Of a stretch of DNA of 64,000 nt, positions 31,225-39,080 are shown one piece after another. The DNA lies in the NCBI GenBank assembly GCA_035689115.1, contig DASSMA010000045.1, forward strand, positions 1-64,000. The letters run 5' to 3'. The notes beneath the pieces were generated by a model. The model saw only the letters and a list, made by a program, of their open reading frames with translations, was not told where the DNA came from and did not search any database. Position 1 is the first letter of the stretch. Each line of letters opens with the position of its first letter. A program made the position numbers and the translations under genes. Source of the stretch: JAHFUS01 sp035689115 (GTDB taxonomy: Bacteria; Actinomycetota; Acidimicrobiia; Acidimicrobiales; GCA-2861595).

Positions 31225-34194
31225 CTACGGCTCGGACGGCTCGGTGTCGGGCTCCGCCGGCGGGCGGTCGGGGACGAGGAAGCGGCCGATGACGGGCAGC
31301 TCCCAGAACGACTCGGCCTTGGCCACCGCCAGGGCGGCGGCGCCCATGTCGCCGGTGGAGTCGTACACCGCGTAGCGGGGCTTCCACGACGGCCCGAACT
31401 TCTCGTTGTACTTCCACAGCGACTCGATCTGCATGGAGTCGGACATCTTCCGCAGCAGCCACCGCTGGGTGCGCTGGCCGGGGCCGCTGGTCTCGCCGGC
31501 CAGCACCGCCCGCATGGTGGCGAAGTTGAGGGCCAGCCCGCGCAGCCCCTGGTCCTTCAGGTGGCGGATGGTCTCCACCACCACGAAGTCGAGCAGGCCG
31601 TTGGGGTGCTCGCCCTTGGAGCGGCGCATGAGGTCGAGCGAGTAGCCGTCGATGCCGAGGGCGGGCACCCACTGGCAGAACGCCACGGGGTCGCCGTCGG
31701 GGCCGAAGCACACCGAGAGCAGCAGGCCGCGGTCGTCGGGGTCGAAGATGCGGCTGAGGGTCATGGAGAAGCCCCGCTCCACGTCGCCCCGGCGGCTCTC
31801 CGACATCAGCTTGCGCAGCGACGCCACCATCTCGGGGGCGAGGTGGGCCGGGTCGTGGAACTCCACCCGGTAGCCGTTGCGGGCGATGCGGTTGACGGCC
31901 TGGCGCAGGCTCTTGGACCGGTTGCCCTCCAGGCTGAAGGTGGGGCAGTCGACGATCGCCTCGTCCCCCACGTACAGCTCGTGCATCCCGGCGTCCCGGT
32001 AGACGGGCAGCCAGTCCTCGGCCGCCCCCATGACCGCCACCGACCACCCGTTCTCGGCGGCGAAGCGGTGGAAGGCGTTCCAGGCGGTGGCCCGCTCCGA
32101 CACCGGCCCCACCGGGTCGGGCGAGACCAGGCACACGGTGCCGACGACCGCGTAGGCGATCAGCGTGTCGCCTTGGAAGAACGGGACCTTGTCGTCGCGC
32201 AGGGCGAAGTACGACAGGGTGTCGTCGCCGTAGCGGGCCACGACATTGCGGGCCCGGTCGCGGGACGCCACGTTGCCCTTGTGGTGCGGAACGGCGGGGC
32301 GGAAGACCACCCAGCCGGCGGCGAAGATGGCGCCGAAGCCGACGGCGGCCAGCGCCGGCGTGAGGAAGTCGCCGACCCTGTCGGGCAGGGCGACGGTGGT
32401 GACGCCCACCAGCCGGCCCAGGGAGGCGAGGACGGCCCGGTCGATCGGCAGCCGGGGCCGGTGGGCCGGGAACAGCTCGATGACCACCGTGGCGATGAGG
32501 GTGGCGAAGGCGGCCGTGGCCCCGATGATCCGGAGGCTGAGGGCCACCGACTGGTGCTGTGACGGGGCCCGGAAGGCGGAGCGCCGGGCCCACAGGTAGA
32601 CGGCGGCCAGGGCCCCGTACACCGCCTCCTCGACGTCCACGCCCTTGAGCAGATGGAGGACGGTGGAACCGAGCAGGAGGAGGACGGCCAGCTTCCACGC
32701 CCGGCGGCCGCCGCGCCGCAGGCCCCGGGCCAGCAGCAGGAGGCCGACCCCGGCCAGCGCGGCCAGGGCGGCCGCCGCCCGGGGGACGCCGAAGGGCATC
32801 ACGTCGCGCAGCGTGCGGAGCCGCTCGGCCAGCGGCGGCGTGAGGGCCGACACGATGTCGATCAGGCCGATGAGGGCGATGCCGACGGCGGCCCGCGTCC
32901 TCGTCTTGCGCAGGCGCACGGCGTCGTTCTCCACCGCCGGCCACGCCGCACCGTCGGGGAAGGAGGCGACGACCGCCGGCGGGCCGTCGGGCGTGGCCGA
33001 CTTCCGGGCCGCCAGCGCCTCCACGTGGGTGGCGCCGGGAAGCTGGCGGCGCCCGTGCACGAGGCGCACCCGCACCATGGCCGCCGCCTCCAGCTCCACC
33101 CACGAGGTGATGCGCGAGGCGAGGAACACCGGTGGCAGGCCGGTGCGGGCCGGCCGCTCGTCGACCACGGGCATCGAGCAGCCCGAGTTGGCGTAGAACC
33201 CCTCCGCGACCGGCGCCAGCTCCGGATGGTGGGTGTGGCCGGTGATCAGGCCGGCCAGGCCGGTGGAGACGAGGCGGCGCGCCTCGTCTCGGGGCGCGTC
33301 GTTCTGGGCCATGCCCCGCTTCTGGACGGTGGCCAACGCCACCGCCTCCCACGCCTGGCGGGCGGCCACGACGATGGCAGCGCCCACGAGGATCAGGTCG
33401 GCGACGACCGCCACACCGACGAACAGCGCCCGGTGGTACCAGACCGAGAGGTCGGCCTTCTCCAGCAGCAGCACCCCGAGGGGGATCTTGAGGGCCAGGG
33501 CCAGCAGCAACGGCAGCACCAGCCACTTGAGGTGGCGGGCCAGCCGGCGGTAGGCGAGGCGGGAGGCCACGAACTCGGGGAAGGCGATCGGGTCGCTCAG
33601 CACGGCCACGCCCTCGAGCCAGTCCCGCTCCCCCGACCGCAGGGCGGGCAGCAGCTCCCGGACCACGTGGTGGCCGAGGGGGGCGTCCAGCGGGTTGCGG
33701 ATGTCGGTGAAGCGGTTGGCCGGGTCGAGGCGGTTGCCGTGCTCGACCCGCACGCGCCGCTCACCCTGGCCGGTCTCCAGCACCAGGTCGGCGGTGAGGG
33801 CCAGCCGGGCTCCGAACGCCTTGCACACGGCGGCGGCCGCCTTGGCGTCCCACGCCAGCTTCCAGTCGTGATTGCCGATCAGGTAGATCACCGAGCGCCC
33901 CGGGCCCTCGCCGAAGCGGCGTACGGCGTCGACGAACCGCCGGTGGCTGCCCAGGATGGCGGCCACGTCGGGGTCGTCGCCGGCCAGCAGCTCGACGATG
34001 TCGCCGTTCAGGACGACGACGCCCGGCCCGTCGCAGGCCTCGATCGCCCTCGTCACCTCGTCCACCGCGTGGCGGCCGTGGTGCTGTGAGCGGGCCGACA
34101 GGTGGAGGTCGCTCACCACCAGCACCCGCCCGCCGGCCGGCACGGGCACCTCGAGGAGGTCCTCGAACTCCGGGCGCGGCGCGCTGTCGGTCAC
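31225..34194 (-). CDS. Metallophosphoesterase fused to phosphatidylglycerol lysyltransferase-like (MprF) domain
   Basis: The 989-residue protein starts at GTG 34194. Residues ~20-330 are a calcineurin-type phosphoesterase: VVSDLHLSA, VVLNGDIVELL, YLIGNHDWKL and LITGHTHHPEL, with membrane segments (LKWLVLPLLLALALKIPLGVLLL and VGVAVVADLILVGAAIVVAA). The middle has five to seven more membrane helices. The C-terminal ~300 residues match the MprF/LPG-synthase acyltransferase domain (DTLSYFALRDDKVPFFQGDTLIAYAVVGTVCLVSPDPVGP, RFAAENGWSVAVMG, SRRGDVERGFSMTLSRIFDPDDRG, LDLMRRSKGEHPNGLLDFVVVETI). MprF-type proteins add Lys or Ala to phosphatidylglycerol, changing surface charge. The phosphoesterase may act on lipid or nucleotide phosphates. 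The fusion is the point of note. Which reaction occurs is not shown. Confidence 0.85.
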   Translation of the reverse strand: MTDSAPRPEFEDLLEVPVPAGGRVLVVSDLHLSARSQHHGRHAVDEVTRAIEACDGPGVVVLNGDIVELLAGDDPDVAAILGSHRRFVDAVRRFGEGPGRSVIYLIGNHDWKLAWDAKAAAAVCKAFGARLALTADLVLETGQGERRVRVEHGNRLDPANRFTDIRNPLDAPLGHHVVRELLPALRSGERDWLEGVAVLSDPIAFPEFVASRLAYRRLARHLKWLVLPLLLALALKIPLGVLLLEKADLSVWYHRALFVGVAVVADLILVGAAIVVAARQAWEAVALATVQKRGMAQNDAPRDEARRLVSTGLAGLITGHTHHPELAPVAEGFYANSGCSMPVVDERPARTGLPPVFLASRITSWVELEAAAMVRVRLVHGRRQLPGATHVEALAARKSATPDGPPAVVASFPDGAAWPAVENDAVRLRKTRTRAAVGIALIGLIDIVSALTPPLAERLRTLRDVMPFGVPRAAAALAALAGVGLLLLARGLRRGGRRAWKLAVLLLLGSTVLHLLKGVDVEEAVYGALAAVYLWARRSAFRAPSQHQSVALSLRIIGATAAFATLIATVVIELFPAHRPRLPIDRAVLASLGRLVGVTTVALPDRVGDFLTPALAAVGFGAIFAAGWVVFRPAVPHHKGNVASRDRARNVVARYGDDTLSYFALRDDKVPFFQGDTLIAYAVVGTVCLVSPDPVGPVSERATAWNAFHRFAAENGWSVAVMGAAEDWLPVYRDAGMHELYVGDEAIVDCPTFSLEGNRSKSLRQAVNRIARNGYRVEFHDPAHLAPEMVASLRKLMSESRRGDVERGFSMTLSRIFDPDDRGLLLSVCFGPDGDPVAFCQWVPALGIDGYSLDLMRRSKGEHPNGLLDFVVVETIRHLKDQGLRGLALNFATMRAVLAGETSGPGQRTQRWLLRKMSDSMQIESLWKYNEKFGPSWKPRYAVYDSTGDMGAAALAVAKAESFWELPVIGRFLVPDRPPAEPDTEPSEP

Positions 34195-34262
34195 AGTGAG
34201 ACAATTGTCGCGCCCCCTGGGGAGGCGCCCAGAGTCGCCCGTCACAAAATTCCCGGCCGGGC

Positions 34263-35687
34263 TCACCCGCCGGCGGCCCGCTCCCTGAGCAGGGCGGTGA
34301 CCGCCTTGCCATCGGCCTTCCCGGCGCTGGCCTTCATCACCTGACCCACGAAGAACCCGGTGATCTTGGCGTCGCCCGCCTTGAACCGCTCCCACTCGGC
34401 CGGGTTGCCGGCGATGGCGGCGTCGACGGCGGCGGCCAGGGCGTCGTCGCCGAGGGCCTCGAACCCCTTGGCCCTGGCGATGTCCTCCGGGTCGCCTCCG
34501 GCGGCCAGCAGCTCGGCCAGCACCTGCTTGGCCTGCGTGGCGGTGAGCTTCCCCCGGTCCTCGAGGAGGAGGAGCTTGGTGAACGCCGCCGGGTCCAGCC
34601 GGCGGGCCGCCTCGAGGTCGGCCGCCACCTCGTTGACCGCCCGGTTGACCGCCCGCCGGCCGTCGGCCTTGGCGGAGACGGCGGCCAGGACGAGCGTGTC
34701 GAGGTCCAGTTCCACCACCGTGCCGGCCAGGCCGCCGTCGACGCCGGTGGCGTCGATCACCCGCTGGCGGCGGGCGGCGGGCAGCATGGGCAGGGACGTG
34801 CGGACCCGTTGCTGCCACTCGTCGCCCGGCGCCAGCGGGACCAGGTCGGGCTCGGGGAAGTAGCGGTAGTCGTAGGCCTCCTCCTTGGAGCGCCCCGAGA
34901 TGGTGCGGCCCTGGTCCTCGTTCCAGTGCCGGGTCTCCTGCACCACCCGCTCGCCCGTCTCCAGCAGGTCCCACTGGCGGGCCGCCTCGTGCTCGATGGC
35001 CCGCACCAGCGACCGCAGCGAGTTGAGGTTCTTGATCTCGCAGCGGGTGCCGAGGGTGTCGCTGCCGGCCGGCCGCACGGAGACGTTGGCGTCGACCCGC
35101 AGCGACCCCTCCTCCATCTTCCCGTCGCTGGCGCCGGTGGTGACGAGGATGGCCCGCAGCTCCCGCACGTAGTCGGCCGCCTGCTGGGAGGAGCGGATGT
35201 CGGGCCGGCTCACGATCTCCACCAGCGGCACGCCGGCCCGGTTGTAGTCCACCAGGGAGTACTCGGCGCCGTGGATGCGCCCGCCGCCTCCCATGTGGGT
35301 GTTCTTGCCGGTGTCCTCCTCCATGTGGGCCCGTTCGATGCCCACCGCCGACCCGTCGGGCAGCTCGAGGCGGCCGTCGACGTTGAGGGGCTCGTCGTAC
35401 TGGCTGACCTGGTAGTCCTTCGGCATGTCCGGATAGAAGTAGTTCTTCCGGTGGAAGATGCTCGGGCGGATCTCGCACTCCAGGGCGGCGCCCACCCGCA
35501 TGGCCAGCTCCACCGCCTGCTCGTTGAGGACGGGCAGCGACCCGGGCAGGCCGAGGCACACGGGGCACACGTTGGTGTTGGGGTCGTCGCCGAAGGCGTT
35601 GCGGCAGCCGCAGAACAGCTTGGTGCCGGTCTTCAGCTCGCAATGGACCTCGAGCCCGACCACGACGTCGTAGGGACGCTCAGCCAC
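34263..35687 (-). CDS. gatB: Asp/Glu-tRNA amidotransferase subunit B
   Basis: The 474-residue protein binds the mischarged tRNA and activates its acyl group in the GatCAB complex that makes Gln-tRNA(Gln) or Asn-tRNA(Asn). It starts at GTG 35687 and overlaps the gatA stop by eight bases. Typical blocks are VVGLEVHCELKTGTKLFCGCRN, NTNVCPVCLGLPGSLPVLN (zinc cysteines), HMEEDTGKNTHMG, DYNRAGVPLVEIVSRPD and the C-terminal YqeY-like part ending AGKADGKAVTALLRERA. Confidence 0.97.
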   Translation of the reverse strand: MAERPYDVVVGLEVHCELKTGTKLFCGCRNAFGDDPNTNVCPVCLGLPGSLPVLNEQAVELAMRVGAALECEIRPSIFHRKNYFYPDMPKDYQVSQYDEPLNVDGRLELPDGSAVGIERAHMEEDTGKNTHMGGGGRIHGAEYSLVDYNRAGVPLVEIVSRPDIRSSQQAADYVRELRAILVTTGASDGKMEEGSLRVDANVSVRPAGSDTLGTRCEIKNLNSLRSLVRAIEHEAARQWDLLETGERVVQETRHWNEDQGRTISGRSKEEAYDYRYFPEPDLVPLAPGDEWQQRVRTSLPMLPAARRQRVIDATGVDGGLAGTVVELDLDTLVLAAVSAKADGRRAVNRAVNEVAADLEAARRLDPAAFTKLLLLEDRGKLTATQAKQVLAELLAAGGDPEDIARAKGFEALGDDALAAAVDAAIAGNPAEWERFKAGDAKITGFFVGQVMKASAGKADGKAVTALLRERAAGG

Positions 35688-37098
35688 GGCTGGCCTCCAG
35701 GGCCGCCGCCACCCGGAACATCACCGGCTCCCCGAGCGCCGGCGCCAGCACCTGCACGCCGACGGGCAGGCCGTCGTCGCCGGTACCGAAGGGGACGCTC
35801 ATGGCCGGGTGACCGGCCAGGTTGGACGGGATGGTGCACACGTCGCTCATGTACATGGCCAGGGGGTCCGCCGTCTTGGCCCCCAGCGCGAAGGCGGTGG
35901 TGGGGGCGGTGGGCGACAGCAGCACGTCGAAGCGCTCGTAGGCCGACTCGAAGTCCCGGATGATGAGCGTGCGCACCCGCTGGGCCTGGCCGTAGTAGGC
36001 GTCGTAGTAGCCGGCCGACAGGGCGTAGGTGCCGAGCATGATCCGCCGCTTGACCTCGGCACCGAAGCCGGCGCCCCGCGTGGCGGCGTTCATGGCCGCC
36101 ACGTCGCCGCCCGGCTCCACCCGCAGGCCGTAGCGCACGCCGTCGTAGCGGGCCAGGTTGGACGAGGCCTCGGCCGGGGCGATGAGGTAGTAGGCGGCCA
36201 GCCCGTGCACGGCGGCCGGCAGCGACACCTCGTCGACCTTGGCGCCGCCCGCCCCGAGGGCGTCGGCCGCCTCCCGGACCCGGGCCTCCACGTCGGGCGC
36301 CACGCCGTCGACCAGCTCGCGGACCACGCCGACCCGCAGGCCGTCGACCCCCTCGCCCAGGCGGGCCACGAGGGCAGGCGCCGGCGCCGGGTTGGAGGTG
36401 GAGTCCAGCGGGTCGTGGCCGGCGATGACCTCCAGCAGGAGGGCGGCGTCCTCCACGGTGGCGGCGAAGGGGCCGATCTGGTCGAGCGACGAGGCGAACG
36501 CCACCAGCCCGTAGCGGCTCACCGCCCCGTAGGTGGGCTTCACGCCCACCACCCCGCAGAACGCCGCCGGCTGGCGGATGGACCCGCCGGTGTCGGAGCC
36601 GAGGGCCAGGGGCGCGAAGCCGGCGGCCACCGCCGCCGCGCTGCCGCCGCTCGACCCGCCCGGCACCCGGCTCGGGTCGCGGGGGTTGCGGGTGGGGCCG
36701 AAGGCCGAGTTCTCGGTGGACGACCCCATGGCGAACTCGTCGAGGTTGGTCTTGCCGACCACCACGGCTCCGGCCGCCGCCAGCCGGATGACCACGGTGG
36801 CGTCGTAGGGCGGGCGCCAGCCCTCCAGGATCCTGCTGCTGCACGTGGTGGGCACGCCCCGCGTGCACAGGTTGTCCTTGAGCGCCACCGGCACGCCGGC
36901 CAGGGGGCCGGGGTCCTCGCCCCGGGCCAGCCGGAGGTCGAGGGCGTCGGCCGCCGCCCGGGCCTCGTCGGCCAGCACGGTGTTGAAGGCGTGCAGCTCG
37001 CCCTCCCCCGAACCGATGCGGGCCAGGGCCTCCTCCACCACCTGGCGGGCGGTGCGCTCCCCGCGCCGGACGGCGGCTGCCGTCTCGACGGCGGTCAT
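35680..37098 (-). CDS. gatA: Asp/Glu-tRNA amidotransferase subunit A
   Basis: The protein (472 residues from ATG 37098; GTG 37107 adds three) is the glutaminase of GatCAB. The amidase signature VPGGSSGGSAAAVAAGFAPLALGSDTGGSIRQPAAFCGVVGVKPTYG contains the Ser-cisSer pair, and the catalytic Lys is in VALKDNLCT. The segment RIMLGTYALSAGYYDAYYGQAQ is diagnostic of GatA. The start lacks a clear ribosome site. gatC lies 157 bases upstream in the same direction. Confidence 0.96.
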   Translation of the reverse strand: MTAVETAAAVRRGERTARQVVEEALARIGSGEGELHAFNTVLADEARAAADALDLRLARGEDPGPLAGVPVALKDNLCTRGVPTTCSSRILEGWRPPYDATVVIRLAAAGAVVVGKTNLDEFAMGSSTENSAFGPTRNPRDPSRVPGGSSGGSAAAVAAGFAPLALGSDTGGSIRQPAAFCGVVGVKPTYGAVSRYGLVAFASSLDQIGPFAATVEDAALLLEVIAGHDPLDSTSNPAPAPALVARLGEGVDGLRVGVVRELVDGVAPDVEARVREAADALGAGGAKVDEVSLPAAVHGLAAYYLIAPAEASSNLARYDGVRYGLRVEPGGDVAAMNAATRGAGFGAEVKRRIMLGTYALSAGYYDAYYGQAQRVRTLIIRDFESAYERFDVLLSPTAPTTAFALGAKTADPLAMYMSDVCTIPSNLAGHPAMSVPFGTGDDGLPVGVQVLAPALGEPVMFRVAAALEASRG

Positions 37099-37212
37099 CG
37101 GAAACACCGCCGCCGGCCGCTGTCGCCGCCGGAGGCGGCCCCGACGGATGGCGGCACAAGAATGCAGCGCGGAGGCCGGTCGGCTCCGCCGGCCGGTCGG
37201 AGCACCGCTAAC

Positions 37213-37252
37213 TCGCCCGAACGGAGCGAGCGCAGCGAGCGAGTGAGGGCGA
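37213..37252. other. Intergenic element between gatC and gatA
   Basis: The 157 bases between gatC and gatA contain TCGCCC / GGGCGA arms enclosing a run of GAGC repeats (CGGAGCGAGCGCAGCGAGC). Similar GC-rich runs are common between genes of many high-GC bacteria. A weak hairpin is possible; no function is assigned. Confidence 0.3.
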
Positions 37253-37255
37253 AAC

Positions 37256-37558
37256 TCACGGTTCCTCGCCGAGGATGGCGGGGACGCGGAAGCGGCCGTC
37301 CTCGGCGTGCGGGGCCATGGCCAGCACCTCGTCCCGGTCGAGACTCGGCCGCACCTCGTCGGGGCGCAGCACGTTGCGGAGCGGCAGCGGGTGGGCGGTG
37401 GGCGGGACGCCGGCGGTGTCGAGGGCGGTGACGGCGGCGGCGTGGTCGAGCACCGCGCCCAGGTCCACCACCATGCGCTCGATCTCGTCCTCCGTCAGGT
37501 CGAGACGCGCCAGATGGGCCACGTGGGCGACGTCGGCCCTGGTGATGCGGTCGGACAC
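37256..37558 (-). CDS. gatC: Asp/Glu-tRNA amidotransferase subunit C
   Basis: The 100-residue protein starts at GTG 37558. It wraps between GatA and GatB and stabilises the complex. The N-terminus ITRADVAHVAHLARLDLTEDEIERMVVDLGAVLDHAAAVTALDT, then PTAHPLPLRNVLRPDEVRPSLDRDEVLAMAPHAEDGRFRVPAIL, is the full GatC pattern. Together with gatA and gatB it forms the operon gatC-gatA-gatB. Confidence 0.96.
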   Translation of the reverse strand: MSDRITRADVAHVAHLARLDLTEDEIERMVVDLGAVLDHAAAVTALDTAGVPPTAHPLPLRNVLRPDEVRPSLDRDEVLAMAPHAEDGRFRVPAILGEEP

Positions 37559-37563
37559 GCCGG

Positions 37564-38316
37564 TCAGCCTAGGGCGACGGCGCCGGCGAACTCGGCTGCC
37601 CGGCGCTCGATCATCGGGCCGTCGTGATCGAGGGTGGCCACGTGGTAGCTGTCCTCCAGGGTGATGCGCTCCACCGGGCCGGCCACCCGCTCGGCCAGGT
37701 GGTCGCTCGAGCTCGGCGGCACCACGTGGTCCCGCCTGCTGGTGAACAGCAGCAACGGGGCGGTGATCCGGCCCAGGTCGCCCTCGAGGCCGCCGAGCGC
37801 CTCCATGAGCGACAGCAGGGTGGCGACGGGCAGCCGGTCGTAGGCCGGCTCCCGCTCGTCGCCCTTGGCCACGTCGCCGCCGATGGAGGGCAGCATCGTG
37901 TTCCCCCCGGCCAGCAGGTCGCGGAGGATCTCGAGGAACGACGGGGCGGGGGGCTCCACGATCGGGTTGACGCACACCAGACCGGCGACGGGGTGGCGGC
38001 TGGCCAGCCAGCAGGCCAGGGTGCCGCCCATCGACAGGCCGGCGACCACCACCCGGGCGCAGCGGGCGGCCAGGTCGGCGTACGCCGCCTCGGCCGCCGC
38101 CGTCCACTCCGGCCACCCCACGGCGGCCAGGTCCTCCACCGAGGTGCCGTGGCCAGGGAGCAGGGGCCCCTCCACGGCCAGGCCGGCGCCGGCCAGCGCC
38201 ATGCCGAGGCCCCGCACCGATCCGGGCGTGCCGGAGAGGCCGTGCAGCACCAGGGCGCCGTACGGCCCCCCGGCCGCCGAGAACGGTTCCCTGCCGTCGA
38301 TGCCGTCGTCGCCCAC
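37564..38316 (-). CDS. Alpha/beta-hydrolase (carboxylesterase/monoacylglycerol-lipase type)
   Basis: The 250-residue product starts at GTG 38316 and ends five bases before gatC. It has the oxyanion LHGLSGTPGSVRGLGMALAGAG, nucleophile elbow VVAGLSMGGTLACWL (Ser ~100), acid TSRRDHVVPPSSS and His EDSYHVATLDHD. This matches the Est30/short-chain carboxylesterase family. It is cytoplasmic with no signal peptide. The substrate is probably a short- or medium-chain ester. Confidence 0.85.
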   Translation of the reverse strand: MGDDGIDGREPFSAAGGPYGALVLHGLSGTPGSVRGLGMALAGAGLAVEGPLLPGHGTSVEDLAAVGWPEWTAAAEAAYADLAARCARVVVAGLSMGGTLACWLASRHPVAGLVCVNPIVEPPAPSFLEILRDLLAGGNTMLPSIGGDVAKGDEREPAYDRLPVATLLSLMEALGGLEGDLGRITAPLLLFTSRRDHVVPPSSSDHLAERVAGPVERITLEDSYHVATLDHDGPMIERRAAEFAGAVALG

Positions 38317-38380
38317 CGACGGGCACGGTAGCGGGCACTACCGTGGCCGCGACCGAACCCGACACGGCGAGGAGAGCCCC

Positions 38381-38833
38381 GTGCCCGACGACGCACCCGA
38401 GCCCGAGCCGGCGACCGAGGCCGGCCCCGAGCCTGCCGCCTACCCCTTCCTGAGCGACGAGTGGATCGACGCCGCCCGCGCCATCCGAGAGGAGTTCCGG
38501 GACCGCGTCCCGGCCGGCGAGCACTCCGTGCGCCTCAACCAGGTGATCACCGAGGTGCCCTTCGGCGAGGGCACGGTGCTGGCCTACGTCGACACCTCGA
38601 GCGGCCAGTTCGACCTGGAGATCGGCCAGCTGGACGACGCCGAGGTGTCCATCACCCTCGACTACGCCACCGCCCGGGCCGTGTTCCTCGACCCCCAGAG
38701 CGCCATCCAGCACTTCATGGCCGGCAAGATCAAGATCCAGGGCGACATGACCAAGCTGGTGCTCGTGGTCCAGTCCCCGCCCGACGCCCTGGCCGGCGAG
38801 GCCCACCAGCGCATCAGCGAGATCACGGCGTAG
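38381..38833 (+). CDS. SCP2 sterol/lipid-binding-domain protein
   Basis: The 150-residue product starts at GTG 38381 after GGCGAGGAGAG. The body (SDEWIDAARAIREEFRDRV, then VDTSSGQFDLEIGQLDDAEVSITLDYATARAVFLDPQSAIQHFMAGKIKIQGDMTKLVLV) matches the SCP2/alkyl-sulfatase-C-terminal-like fold that binds acyl-CoA or sterol-like lipids. The first ~25 residues are an acidic disordered tail. Such proteins are widespread in Acidimicrobiia and mycobacteria. It is divergent from the esterase. Confidence 0.85.
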   Translation: MPDDAPEPEPATEAGPEPAAYPFLSDEWIDAARAIREEFRDRVPAGEHSVRLNQVITEVPFGEGTVLAYVDTSSGQFDLEIGQLDDAEVSITLDYATARAVFLDPQSAIQHFMAGKIKIQGDMTKLVLVVQSPPDALAGEAHQRISEITA

Positions 38834-38916
38834 CGCCGCTTCCGAGCCGAGCCCGGACGCGCCGGCGCCCCGGCGGGGGTTCCGGGGGGCGGGGGCCTGA
38901 CGGGGCGCCAAGACGC

Positions 38917-39000
38917 GAGCAGGCGACCCAGGGGGTGGCGAGCACCGGCAGCGGCTGGGGGATCACTGCCTCGACAGGCGCCACCCCCGTGGGCCTGCTC
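38917..39000. ncRNA. Nested-stem structured element in a convergent intergenic region
   Basis: GAGCAGGC (38917-38924) pairs with GCCTGCTC (38993-39000). Inside it, GGGGGTGGCG (38931-38940) pairs perfectly with CGCCACCCCC (38979-38988). A third stem, GGCAG/CTGCC (38947-38951 / 38966-38970), is nested within. AAGGAGGATTGTG follows on the + strand. It lies between the convergent SCP2 and pknB genes. No known riboswitch or small-RNA family was recognised, and strand is undecided. A bidirectional terminator is the simplest reading. Confidence 0.4.
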
Positions 39001-39080
39001 AAGGAGGATTGTGCGGGTCGCCGGGCCTGCCGTCGATGACCAAATCGCGAATGGCCCGATCGGGCTAGTCCGGTGGGCCC

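Noticed and set aside
23867..34194. Canonical BREX or Pgl locus
   Set aside because: Only ATPase and PglZ elements were found; methylase, BrxA, BrxB, BrxL, PglX and PglW are not in the window.
37108..37255. GAGC-rich run before gatA as a functional element
   Set aside because: Such runs are frequent in high-GC intergenic DNA; the stem is only six pairs with a 28-base loop.
38917..39000. tRNA or known riboswitch in the pknB-SCP2 gap
   Set aside because: No T-loop motif or anticodon arm fits, and no conserved riboswitch core was recognised.
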